Shown piece by piece: positions 6,604 to 13,784 of a stretch of DNA of 13,784 nucleotides. The stretch lies in assembly GCA_020049245.1 (NCBI GenBank), contig JAIFLB010000071.1, positions 1 through 13,784 of the forward strand, written 5' to 3'. The position numbers and the translations under genes were made by a program. This DNA comes from Betaproteobacteria bacterium. GTDB lineage: Bacteria > Pseudomonadota > Gammaproteobacteria > Burkholderiales > Thiobacillaceae. Each line of letters begins with the position of its first letter. Within the stretch, counting starts at the first letter, position 1. Below the pieces are notes generated by a model, which worked only from the letters and a program-made list of their open reading frames with translations, did not search any database and was not told the DNA's origin.

Positions 6604-7543
6604 GTGGTCCCGGCTATGGCTGATGTTTGCGGCCGCCATCGCCGGTTTGCCTGGGTGGTTGCCTACGCATGCCTGGTCAGCAACCAACATTTCCGGCCGG
6701 GTACTGGATTCCATCACCGAACAGCCGCTCGCCGGCGTTCAGGTTTCGGTGAGCCGTGGCGGAGCTCCACTCGCCTCCGGCAATAGCGCCAACGATGGCG
6801 TGTTCCAGTTGCTGGTGGACATACCGGTCAAGCCGGAGCCGGTCGCGCTGGGGCTTTCCGTCGATCTGTCCGGCTACGACAAGGGAACGCAACAGGTGAT
6901 CGTCACCGCAGGCAAGGCGAATCAAGCCAGTTACCGCTTCAGCCTGTTGCGCAACGAGGCCAGGGGCTGCAACCCGACCTGGGCCAGGACCATCGTGATC
7001 GGCCATGTGCGGCCGCCGACTTCGGCAACGGCCGACCTCAGCCTTTCGCAACGCATCGGCGAGGTGCTGGAGTACGACCTGTTAGCGGAAGTGCAGAAGG
7101 TGCGCCTGCCTGCCGCGCAGCAGCCGGTGGTGCTGCCCTGTCCGGAGGCGCGGCCGAAAAACTTGGCTGAGCAGCCCTTCTGGGCGAAGGCGCTCAAGGC
7201 CGATGCCTTCCTGGTGGGGGCGGCGGAACCGGTGAACAACAAATTCCGCGTCGATCTCCAGGTCAGCGCGCGGAATGGCGAGGCCGCAAAGACGAGCCGG
7301 GCGACTACGCCTCTGTTGAATCTGGATCGACCCGAATCGGCAAATCTTGGCAATGCGGCCATGGAACCCATTGTGTTTGCGTTGCTCACGGCCTATTTCA
7401 AGGAAAAGCGTTACGCCGAGTGCGTCGAATTTGCCGTGGCGGCGCAGCGCCTGCTCGGCGCAAACCCCAAGCTGGCCGAGCAGCGCCAAGCATGCCAGGC
7501 CAAGTTGCCGAACAACGGACTGGTCAGCGGAGGTGGGCAATGA
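6578..7543 (+). CDS. Exported protein, carboxypeptidase-regulatory-like domain plus CsgG/FlgO-like region
   Basis: A 321-residue protein starting at ATG 6578, with GGAGAGG at 6568-6574 as binding site. It overlaps the TIR gene by 26 bp, so translation is probably coupled. The N-terminus is a Sec signal peptide: basic WRRNKW, a hydrophobic LWLMFAAAIAGL core and probable cleavage around residues 32-36. Residues about 37-115 (ISGRVLDSITEQPLAGVQV onward) match the carboxypeptidase regulatory-like beta-sandwich, often a binding module. The following part, with RTIVIGHV, a leucine-rich amphipathic stretch and DAFLVGAAEPV, is reminiscent of periplasmic TolB-N/CsgG/FlgO-type alpha-beta domains. The C-terminal helices (EKRYAECVEFAVAAQRLLG) look like a TPR hairpin. 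It should reside in the periplasm. No enzymatic residues are recognised. Export is well supported and the exact fold is tentative. Confidence 0.75.
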   Translation: MHWNWRRNKWSRLWLMFAAAIAGLPGWLPTHAWSATNISGRVLDSITEQPLAGVQVSVSRGGAPLASGNSANDGVFQLLVDIPVKPEPVALGLSVDLSGYDKGTQQVIVTAGKANQASYRFSLLRNEARGCNPTWARTIVIGHVRPPTSATADLSLSQRIGEVLEYDLLAEVQKVRLPAAQQPVVLPCPEARPKNLAEQPFWAKALKADAFLVGAAEPVNNKFRVDLQVSARNGEAAKTSRATTPLLNLDRPESANLGNAAMEPIVFALLTAYFKEKRYAECVEFAVAAQRLLGANPKLAEQRQACQAKLPNNGLVSGGGQ

Positions 7544-8826
7544 ATACCCCGTGCGGCAGCCGCCGCTTCTCCCATCTGGCCATCTGGCTGTTTATGTTGT
7601 TGTTCATCGGATGCTCGCCTGTCGATGGGTTCGTACCAAGTGCGAATGCGGGCATGTCGCTGGACGTTGAGCGCGAACTCAGCCTTTTGCGCGATGGCCA
7701 GGTCAAGATTCATATCAGCGGTGCGCGCTATCGGTATGCCGTCTTCACTTACGAAGACCCCGATCAGACCGGCCTGGGCAATGTCCTGGCCACCATCATC
7801 AGCCATGACCTGCTGGTCAACGGCAAGGTCAGTTCACTCGGCGTGCTGCGTTATCTGGGCGATCTGGGCAAGTCCAGCGACGAGAAGCAGCTGCGCTATT
7901 TCGAAAAAGTCGAGCCGCTGATTGAATCGCAGGGCGTGCAGGTCGCCGTCTGGGGCGTGATCCGGCGTACCGAAGACGGCGTGAGGATAGACAGCTACGT
8001 GCAGCTATCGCCCTCCGTCATGCAGCAGACTTTCAGCTTCACGTTCCGGCCGCGCGAGATGGGCGGCGCGCCCCTCGTCCACCGGGTGGGTCCGGATCGT
8101 CTGCAGGTTCAGCGGCGCAGTTTTACCGATTCGGAAGTCCAACGCCTGCTCAATGTTGCTGAAAATCTGGGCAGCTTGCGCTCGGCGCCGCGCGACAACG
8201 CGCCGATCGCCAGCCCGCTGCCGCTCGGCAAGGTGCATTACCTGATCGAGCGTCGTGGTGATTGGGTGAAGGTTGCCATTCAGGGCGGAAAATCGGGCTG
8301 GTTGCGCACCAAGGGATTCTGTACCGACGTCTGCGCGTCCCTGCTGGATGTTTCGCAGTTCGCGGCGGACTTGATGGCCTACGACGAACACGAATATCGC
8401 ATTCCTGCACGCAGAAGTTCGCTGGCCGACGATGCCAGGGTTTTCATCGATCAACTGCTGGCGGTTGATGCCCTCAACCGGGCGTCTCCGATCGACGCCG
8501 AGCAGGTCGCCTTGGCCATCCTTAAACCCTGGTGCGACCCGCGCTCAGGTTTGCCTTCGCCTGGCGGTGGTGCCACCTGCAACCTGCGTGCCTTGATCCA
8601 GATCGTGGGGCCAGGCAAGAAGGCTGCCGCGCTGGGCGACAGCCGTCCGCTGGAACGAGAGCGCATCGGCGCCATTGCCAGCCAATTGGCCAGGGATTCC
8701 TTGGCGGACCCGCGCCATCAGCCGACGCTCAGTAATCTATCCGTCCTTTTCGGATGGCTGGGTGACAGCGAGCGCGCCAGCCTTGCGTCGCAATTGGCGC
8801 AGAGCGCCCGCCAGAACAGCCCGTGA
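7540..8826 (+). CDS. Lipoprotein with SH3b domain
   Basis: A 428-residue protein whose ATG overlaps the previous stop codon (ATGA, 7540-7543). A GGAGG at 7529-7533 precedes it, so the two genes are translationally coupled. The N-terminus has a hydrophobic stretch ending LLFIGC; Cys25 fits a lipobox and Ser at +2 predicts outer-membrane sorting. Residues 60-160 (YRYAVFTYEDPDQTGLGN, VQVAVWGVI) resemble the curli/flagellar assembly-type periplasmic fold, as in the preceding protein. Residues about 206-260 match a bacterial SH3 domain (LGSLRSAPRDNAP, GDWVKVAIQGGKSGWLR), which commonly binds peptidoglycan or peptides. Cys261 and Cys265 follow closely. The C-terminus is helical. It probably partners the exported protein encoded upstream. 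No precise function is known to me. Confidence 0.75.
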   Translation: MNTPCGSRRFSHLAIWLFMLLFIGCSPVDGFVPSANAGMSLDVERELSLLRDGQVKIHISGARYRYAVFTYEDPDQTGLGNVLATIISHDLLVNGKVSSLGVLRYLGDLGKSSDEKQLRYFEKVEPLIESQGVQVAVWGVIRRTEDGVRIDSYVQLSPSVMQQTFSFTFRPREMGGAPLVHRVGPDRLQVQRRSFTDSEVQRLLNVAENLGSLRSAPRDNAPIASPLPLGKVHYLIERRGDWVKVAIQGGKSGWLRTKGFCTDVCASLLDVSQFAADLMAYDEHEYRIPARRSSLADDARVFIDQLLAVDALNRASPIDAEQVALAILKPWCDPRSGLPSPGGGATCNLRALIQIVGPGKKAAALGDSRPLERERIGAIASQLARDSLADPRHQPTLSNLSVLFGWLGDSERASLASQLAQSARQNSP

Positions 8827-8932
8827 AGCCAGTGAAAAACTTTATGAAAGAGGATTGCGGCGAGGTGGCTAAAGTGCATTTCAGGGAAAGGGTATTGAGC
8901 ATGTCCACGACGATTTTTAGGTAGCAGCCGGC
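8827..8932 (+). other. Short gap between lipoprotein and polytopic membrane gene
   Basis: These 106 bp contain no ORF of note. There is no clear promoter or terminator hairpin. The only candidate ribosome binding site for the next gene is a weak AGG within the TTTTTAGGTAGCAG stretch about 10 nt before ATG 8933. Confidence 0.5.
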
Positions 8933-10492
8933 ATGCAGGGACAAACCGGTGTCATTTTCTCCGCCCTGATCGCAGCCGTTCTGCTCGCCTTTGGCGTGGC
9001 CTGGCTGGTGGCCGGGCTGTATCGGCGGCGCATGGTCGCGTTGATGCGCAGTGGGCCGCTTCGGGACGCTTCACAGGTCGAATCGCGCGCAGCCTTCAGC
9101 CTGCCGACTGAACCCCCGCTGGCAGTGCTCGACGCCGTGGCGAACCGGCGCGCGCAGACTCGCTTTCTGCTTGCGCTTACCGGACTCAGCCTGCTCATCG
9201 GCTTAAGCCAGTCCTGGCTGGCCATCACGTTTGTATATGACGACCGGGAGTTCTCCTTCAACCGCTGGCTGGTGCTGGGCATTGTCTATGCCTGGCCGAT
9301 GGTGCTGGGCTGGGGGCTGGTGTTGCGCTGGTCCTGGGGCCGTGTGCTGCTGGCGATACTGGCCTATGTCGCGGGCCTGACCGTGCTGGCGATGCTGCGT
9401 TCGGAAGTCGATCAGACACTGACCGACGTGTTGTCCTGGCTGCTCGTGGTGGTTGCCCTGCCCATCGTCATCACCCTGCTGATCAGTATCAGCGGGCGCA
9501 TCCGCGCTGTCGCGCCGTACCTGCTGCCGATATTTTTGCTGCTGTCCATCGCCTCGGTGCTGGTGCTGCAAAGAATGGCTGCCAGCAGCAGCAATCCGCC
9601 CGCCTGGGTGTACCCGATGCTGGATCTGATGGGCGCGACCGGCACGATTCTGTTCTTCACCTTCGCACCCTGGCTGCTGCTCGCCTGGCCGACGTATGCG
9701 CTCGGTCGCGGGTTGGCCCGGGCCTATCGCGAAAAACGCTTCTCGGATCTGACTTACCTGTTCGCTGCTTACTGGTTTGTCGTTCTGGTCTCCAGCACCT
9801 TTCCAGCGGTCGAAGGGGTCGGCGCGGCCGGACTCACCCAGTTGCTGCCCTGGTTATGGATTCCCGTCGCTCTGGCGCTGGCGCGTGATTGGCTGAAGCC
9901 CACCGTTACGCCGCCCACCCTGCTGGTGCTGCGCGTGTTCCAGCGCGACACGGCGGTGGAGCGCCTGTTCGACCGCGTGGTGGAACGCTGGCGTCTGACC
10001 GGCAACACGGTGCTGATCGCCGGCACCGATCTGGTCAGTCGCACGCTCGACCCGGATGAGCTGTTCGCTTTTCTCAACGGCCGACTGGCCGAACGCTTCA
10101 TCGCCAGCGAGGCGGAAGTGCCGCGCCGCGTCGCCGAACTCGACCTCGCACCCGACCCGGATGGGCGCTACCGGGTCAATGAATGCTATTGCTTCGACAC
10201 CACCTGGCAGGCTGCCCTGCACGCACTGGTGCGGACGAGCGACGTGGTGCTGATGGACCTGCGCGGCTTCCGCGCCGAGAACCGGGGCTGCCGATTCGAA
10301 CTCGGCGTGCTCGCGCAATCGCCGCATTTGCGCCGGGTGGTGCTGCTGCGCGACAACGCCACCGACCTCGACGCCGCCGCCATCGACCTGGCCGGCGCAC
10401 CGGCCGAGCGCTTCGTCTGGCTCGACGCCGGCCGGCTGGATGGCGGCAAGACCCGGCAGGTGCTGGCGGCGTTGTTCGGCAGTGGAAACTGA
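8933..10492 (+). CDS. Polytopic membrane protein with C-terminal TIR/DRHyd-like cytosolic domain
   Basis: A 519-residue protein. Residues 1-320 hold about nine hydrophobic spans (roughly 7-29, 78-98, 112-132, 137-155, 166-187, 194-212, 235-255, 273-290 and 300-317). Positive clusters such as YRRR at 30-33 and YREKR at 265-269 fit cytoplasmic loops. Residues 328-519 form a soluble alpha-beta domain: a first strand TLLVLRVF, then VLIAGTDL, then VVLMDLRGF with D442, and ENRGCRFELG with E456. The Asp-strand followed by N-x-G-C-x-F-E-L-G parallels LADL and NPNVWYELG in the protein encoded at 495-2501, so this is probably a TIR- or deoxyribosyltransferase-type Rossmannoid fold, possibly a nucleotide sensor or base hydrolase. 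I know of similar uncharacterised transmembrane proteins beside TIR genes, but no assigned function. It ends 24 bp before the TIR-WD40 gene and is probably co-transcribed with it. Confidence 0.75.
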   Translation: MQGQTGVIFSALIAAVLLAFGVAWLVAGLYRRRMVALMRSGPLRDASQVESRAAFSLPTEPPLAVLDAVANRRAQTRFLLALTGLSLLIGLSQSWLAITFVYDDREFSFNRWLVLGIVYAWPMVLGWGLVLRWSWGRVLLAILAYVAGLTVLAMLRSEVDQTLTDVLSWLLVVVALPIVITLLISISGRIRAVAPYLLPIFLLLSIASVLVLQRMAASSSNPPAWVYPMLDLMGATGTILFFTFAPWLLLAWPTYALGRGLARAYREKRFSDLTYLFAAYWFVVLVSSTFPAVEGVGAAGLTQLLPWLWIPVALALARDWLKPTVTPPTLLVLRVFQRDTAVERLFDRVVERWRLTGNTVLIAGTDLVSRTLDPDELFAFLNGRLAERFIASEAEVPRRVAELDLAPDPDGRYRVNECYCFDTTWQAALHALVRTSDVVLMDLRGFRAENRGCRFELGVLAQSPHLRRVVLLRDNATDLDAAAIDLAGAPAERFVWLDAGRLDGGKTRQVLAALFGSGN

Positions 10493-10516
10493 CAGGTAAC
10501 CGGCGCCGCTGCGAAA

Positions 10517-13500
10517 GTGATCAAACCGACCGCGCAACGCCGCGACACCACCGCTCCCCGGCGCAACTTCGCCGCTCGCCTGTTCGGCTACGACATCTTC
10601 ATCTCCTTTGCCATGGGATTGCCGCCGCGCGGCACCCAGAGTTATGCCTCTGATCTGGCGCGCCGTCTGCGCGAGCGAGACTTCACCGTGTTCTTCAGTG
10701 AGGAGGAAGCATCGCCCGGCGAACATTTGGACAGCACGCTGCGCACCGCCCTGCAACGTTCGAAGGCGCTGGTCGTGATTGCCAATCGCGGCACCTTGTC
10801 TGACCCGCGCTGGGTGCAGAAGGAAGTCGAAGATTTTCGCGTTCGCCACCCTGGCCGTCCGGTCATCCCCATCAACATAGCGGGGGCGCTGCAAGACCCG
10901 AACCTGGGCGATGATGCGCATGCCTGGATCGGCTTCCGCGACAAGATTTGGCTGGATGAGACGGAACAGGCCGTGAACGCCGGTATCGCAAACGACGCGC
11001 TGGTGGCTCGGCTGGTCACGGCACTTGTGGCAATCCGCTCGAATGTCGCCTGGCGTTGGGTTGTACGCTCGGTGGCCGCCAGCCTGGTTTTGCTGGTTGT
11101 CGGGCTGGCCTACGCCACTTGGCAGGCTGGACTGAACGCTGCGGAAGCCGAGCGTCAGCGTCTGGTTGCGCTTGGCAATCTGGATCGGGCGCTGGCCGGT
11201 GAGAAGCTCGCCAGTCGCAATCAACAAAAGGCGAACGCGGAAGCGTTGCTCGCTCGCAAGGCAGAGCGCGATGCAGTCGCCGAAAAGCAACGCGCGGAAG
11301 ATGAAGCGGACAAGGCGCGCGCAGCCGAACAGGAGGCGCGTGAGGAACGCGCCATCGCGGTCACGCAAAGCCGGTTTGCCCTGGCCAGGAAATTGGCTGC
11401 GCAATCCGGATTGGTGCTCGCCCAGAATCCGGATCGACTGCCGCTGGCTGTCTTGCTGGCGCTGGAATCGGTTCGGCGGCAGTCGACGTTCGAGGGAACC
11501 CAAGCGCTCAGAACGGCGGCGGCGCTATTGCCCAGGACCGAGTGGTCGAGCGGGAATGACAGTGCGCCAGGATGGGGTCGCGTGCGCGCGCTGACCTTCA
11601 GCCCGGATGGCGCGATGCTCCTCGCCGGACACGAGGATGGTGCCGCCGAACTGATCGACGTCCGGCGTCATAAATCCAAGTTGCTGGCTCATGCCGGCGC
11701 GGTGATCGCCGTGGCGTTCAGCCAGGATGGCAAGTTGCTGGCGACGGGCAGCAATGACCATACCGCGAGCCTGTGGGATCGCGACACCGGACACGAACGT
11801 TACCGCCTGGATCATGGCGATGCCGTATACAGCGTCGCCTTTCATCCGAAGCGCCCGTGGCTGGCCACGGGAAGCAAGGACGGCCATACACGGCTTTGGA
11901 AGCAAGCCGATGGCAGTTTGTTATGGCAGAGCGAACGCAGTGACGCCGAGGTGCGCGCGGTCGCTTTCAGCCCGGACGGGCGTTATCTGGGCACGATCGG
12001 CGGCGGTTGCGCCAAAGTGATCGAACTGGCCGACCTGTCGGTCAAGCGACGCTGGTGCTTTGGCGACGCCGGGTTGGGCCTGGCCTTCAGCCCCGACAGC
12101 AAGCGTCTGGCCAGCGCCAACGGTTCCGTAGCCGGTGTGCTGGATATCGAAAGCGGCGATGGCCTGTTCGAGTTCACCCATCTTGCTCGCCAGGAAGATG
12201 GCAATCCCCATCACTTCAAATGGATACAGCAAGTCGCCTTCAGCGGTGACGGGCGTTACCTGGCGACAGCCGGTCGCGAGAACACGGCCAGGGTCTGGGA
12301 TTTGGGCAACGGCCAGGAAGTCGTCAGGCTGGCGCACAAGGCGTCGGTGGAGGCTGTCGGGTTCAGCCCGGATGGCCATCAGTTGATCACCGCCTCGATG
12401 GATGGCACATCACGGTTGTGGGATTTGCCGGCAGGTCGTGAGCGCATGCGCGCCGGCAGCGCTGATGGCATGGTGGAAGTCGCAGCCATCAGTCCACGCG
12501 GCGGACTGTTTGCTTCTGGTGATTCCGCCGGCCTGATCAGTATCTGGGGTTTGACCGGCGGCAGCCTGGCCACACAAATACAGATCGACAATCCTGTCCT
12601 GGCGGTTGGCCTCGACGCTGATGGCAAGCGAATCGGCGCCGTCGACGACAAAGGCAATTTGCAGCTCTGGTCGTCCAGCGGCGACTTGTTGGGTTCCAGG
12701 CCGTCGATGTTTGGCGCCAGCCGGGTTGTGTTCAGTCGCGATGGCGAATACCTGGCCGTGCAGGCGCGGAATCCGCCGCTGTCGCTGTTCAGGCTGAATC
12801 GGGATCTCACGCCGGTCGAGTTGCCCGGCGTGCGCGGCGCGACGGATTTCGCGCTGGGAGATCGTTATGCGGCGGCCCGAGATAGCGCGGGGAAACTCAC
12901 TGTCTGGGATATTGCAGGAGGGAAAAAACTGCCGGCGCCAGGTGGCGAATCCCTGTCGAAGCTGGTGATTGACGAAACCGGTCAGTTCCTCGCCAGCCTG
13001 AGCCAGGATCATTTCGGCAAGGGTGCGATCATGGTCAGAACGCTGCCCGCACTCAAGCAAATCGGCCGCGTGGCCTTTGACAGCAGACCAGAGTTCGCCC
13101 TGGCGCCCGGCGGAACACGGCTGGCGATATCCGGGAGAAGTCGCGCAACGGCAAGTTCTGCATGGCGTTTTCATGTAGACATTGTCGATGTGGCGACCGC
13201 ACGCCGATTGTTGCGCATCCATGAAGATCGTTCCTTGACCATGCTGCGCTTCAGCCCCGACGGCCAGACCCTGTGGACGATCGGCGATCCGTCCAACGAC
13301 CAGGACAAAGAACTGCGCGTCTGGGATGCCGCCCACGGCCGTCTGCTGGCGCGTCTGCCGCATGAACAGGACATCTACAAACTCCGCCGATCATCCCAGG
13401 CCGGCATCCTGGCCACGCAATCGAATGGTGTGATAGGGATATGGAATTTTGTGACCGGCAAACTGCTCGGCCAATATTCGGACAGCGAAGAATTGACTGA

Positions 13501-13546
13501 TTTTCAACTGAGCCGGGATGGTTTCACTGGCGCTGTGGCGCGATGA
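10517..13546 (+). CDS. TIR - transmembrane - coiled coil - WD40 repeat protein, C-terminus frameshifted
   Basis: A protein of 1009 residues as read. Residues 24-125 are a TIR domain (YDIFISFA, FTVFFSEEE, ALVVIANRG); Glu103 in RWVQKE is at the catalytic position of TIR NADases, so this copy may be active. A membrane span lies at about 182-201, a charged Ala/Glu/Lys/Arg coiled coil at about 206-285, and then the AAQSGLVLAQNPDRLPLAVL segment common before WD40 arrays. From about 350 onward come roughly 15-16 WD40-type blades, many with FSPDG and LWD ends, enough for two propellers. WD40 arrays in such proteins are thought to sense partners or ligands and control the effector. The GTG start lacks a good ribosome binding site; being 24 bp after the previous stop suggests coupling. 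The reading frame ends at 13546, short of the conserved family tail; see 13512-13655. Confidence 0.88.
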   Translation: MIKPTAQRRDTTAPRRNFAARLFGYDIFISFAMGLPPRGTQSYASDLARRLRERDFTVFFSEEEASPGEHLDSTLRTALQRSKALVVIANRGTLSDPRWVQKEVEDFRVRHPGRPVIPINIAGALQDPNLGDDAHAWIGFRDKIWLDETEQAVNAGIANDALVARLVTALVAIRSNVAWRWVVRSVAASLVLLVVGLAYATWQAGLNAAEAERQRLVALGNLDRALAGEKLASRNQQKANAEALLARKAERDAVAEKQRAEDEADKARAAEQEAREERAIAVTQSRFALARKLAAQSGLVLAQNPDRLPLAVLLALESVRRQSTFEGTQALRTAAALLPRTEWSSGNDSAPGWGRVRALTFSPDGAMLLAGHEDGAAELIDVRRHKSKLLAHAGAVIAVAFSQDGKLLATGSNDHTASLWDRDTGHERYRLDHGDAVYSVAFHPKRPWLATGSKDGHTRLWKQADGSLLWQSERSDAEVRAVAFSPDGRYLGTIGGGCAKVIELADLSVKRRWCFGDAGLGLAFSPDSKRLASANGSVAGVLDIESGDGLFEFTHLARQEDGNPHHFKWIQQVAFSGDGRYLATAGRENTARVWDLGNGQEVVRLAHKASVEAVGFSPDGHQLITASMDGTSRLWDLPAGRERMRAGSADGMVEVAAISPRGGLFASGDSAGLISIWGLTGGSLATQIQIDNPVLAVGLDADGKRIGAVDDKGNLQLWSSSGDLLGSRPSMFGASRVVFSRDGEYLAVQARNPPLSLFRLNRDLTPVELPGVRGATDFALGDRYAAARDSAGKLTVWDIAGGKKLPAPGGESLSKLVIDETGQFLASLSQDHFGKGAIMVRTLPALKQIGRVAFDSRPEFALAPGGTRLAISGRSRATASSAWRFHVDIVDVATARRLLRIHEDRSLTMLRFSPDGQTLWTIGDPSNDQDKELRVWDAAHGRLLARLPHEQDIYKLRRSSQAGILATQSNGVIGIWNFVTGKLLGQYSDSEELTDFQLSRDGFTGAVAR

Positions 13547-13655
13547 AGATCTGCGGCTCGAAGCCTGTCAACGGCTGACGCGCAATCTCTCGGCCGAGGA
13601 ATGGGCACATTATCTCGGCGCGGAACCATATCGCGCCACCTGCCCGCCACGGTGA
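13512..13655 (+). pseudogene. Displaced C-terminal tail of the WD40 protein in another frame
   Basis: In the frame offset by one base from the preceding ORF, an open stretch reads SLALWRDEDLRLEACQRL and then TRNLSAEEWAHYL, ending EPYRATCPPR and a TGA at 13653-13655. This is the tail typical of bacterial effector-WD40 proteins (ACxRLTRNLxxxEW, YLGxEPYxxTCP). It directly continues the last WD40 blade (LSRDG then S-LALW) if one T is removed from the TTT run at 13522-13524. The restored gene would end at 13655 and encode 1045 residues. The cause is either a true frameshift or a base-call or assembly error. Confidence 0.85.
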
Positions 13656-13741
13656 AACCATTCCTGCCCGTCTTCGGTCGTGGACACCCCGCAAACCCCT
13701 GACGATAATCAAATCAAACTACGAGGAGTCGCCCGACGATC
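13656..13741 (+). promoter_or_regulatory. Gap with ribosome binding site for the DUF4062 gene
   Basis: This 86-bp gap contains GAGGAG at 13723-13728, 13 nt before ATG 13742, a somewhat long but plausible spacing. I see no clear terminator hairpin after the WD40 gene, so read-through into the next gene is possible. Confidence 0.45.
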
Positions 13742-13784
13742 ATGGCCAAGGTCTATCTATCCTCCACTGTCCTTGATCTTAAGG
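13742..13784 (+). CDS. DUF4062-type protein, first 14 codons only
   Basis: The ATG opens MAKVYLSSTVLDLK, which runs off the right edge. The pattern K-V-[YF]-[LI]-S-S-T-x-x-D-L is the hallmark N-terminus of DUF4062, a TIR/deoxyribosyltransferase-like Rossmannoid domain that often heads STAND NTPases or repeat proteins in bacterial conflict systems. Its presence suggests the island continues past the window. The call rests on 14 residues, so the domain is likely but the architecture of the protein is unknown. Confidence 0.6.
   Translation, partial: MAKVYLSSTVLDLK

Noticed and set aside
7420..7539. Upstream start at 7420 for the lipoprotein
   Set aside because: It would bury the lipobox behind a 40-residue Arg-rich extension. 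ATG 7540 overlaps the previous stop and has a GGAGG site.
11166..11390. Repetitive GCG/GAA-rich sequence considered as a DNA repeat
   Set aside because: The periodicity comes from the Ala/Glu/Lys/Arg coiled coil in the protein; the units are not conserved copies at DNA level.
9854..11503. Long minus-strand ORF of 549 codons across the polytopic membrane and TIR-WD40 genes
   Set aside because: It crosses the boundary of two well-supported plus-strand genes and is a typical high-GC antisense shadow.
11580..13500. Recurring TTCAGCCCGGATGG-like motifs considered as CRISPR or regulatory repeats
   Set aside because: They encode the FSPDG turns of successive WD40 blades, stay in frame, and have irregular spacing and no constant spacer structure.

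Overview
The window is GC-rich, has tightly packed plus-strand genes with clear Shine-Dalgarno sites, and looks proteobacterial. A betaproteobacterium, possibly a sulfur oxidiser, is my best guess. The only taxonomic hint is the gene cut at the left edge: the N-terminus of a molybdopterin/[4Fe-4S] oxidoreductase without a Tat signal, resembling SoeA (cytoplasmic-type sulfite dehydrogenase). No rRNA, tRNA, transposase, integrase or CRISPR array is visible.

Layout. (1) 1-231, minus strand: start of the molybdoenzyme gene, reading out of the window. (2) 232-494: lower-GC divergent intergenic region with an FNR/ANR-like palindrome and a second inverted repeat. (3) 495-2501: nucleoside-deoxyribosyltransferase-like (DRHyd) domain, TPR-type middle and SLOG-like Rossmannoid domain in one protein. 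(4) 2547-3719: patatin-like phospholipase with an intact Ser/Asp dyad. (5) 3849-5762: cytosolic GH13 alpha-amylase-family enzyme, preceded by a strong hairpin. (6) 5860-8826: three genes that overlap at both junctions, encoding a membrane-anchored TIR protein that lacks the helix carrying the catalytic Glu, an exported carboxypeptidase-regulatory-like protein, and a lipoprotein with an SH3b domain. (7) 8933-10492: about nine membrane spans plus a cytosolic TIR/DRHyd-like domain. (8) 10517-13546: TIR, transmembrane segment, coiled coil and about 15 WD40 blades; a one-base frameshift cuts off the conserved C-terminal tail, which is still present in another frame up to 13655. (9) 13742 to the edge: first 14 codons of a probable DUF4062 protein.

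From 495 to the right edge the plus strand looks like a conflict/immunity or stress-signalling island. Three to five of its genes carry domains of folds that attack or bind NAD or nucleotides (DRHyd, SLOG, TIR, TIR-like, DUF4062), and one carries a lipid-attacking patatin. The most unusual part is 5860-13655: it joins cytosolic TIR-type modules to membrane spans, a periplasmic tail, an exported protein and a lipoprotein, so it could carry information between the envelope and an NAD-directed effector. This function is inferred from domain composition and gene order. Two lesions, the TIR internal deletion and the WD40 frameshift, suggest either decay or sequencing error in this copy.
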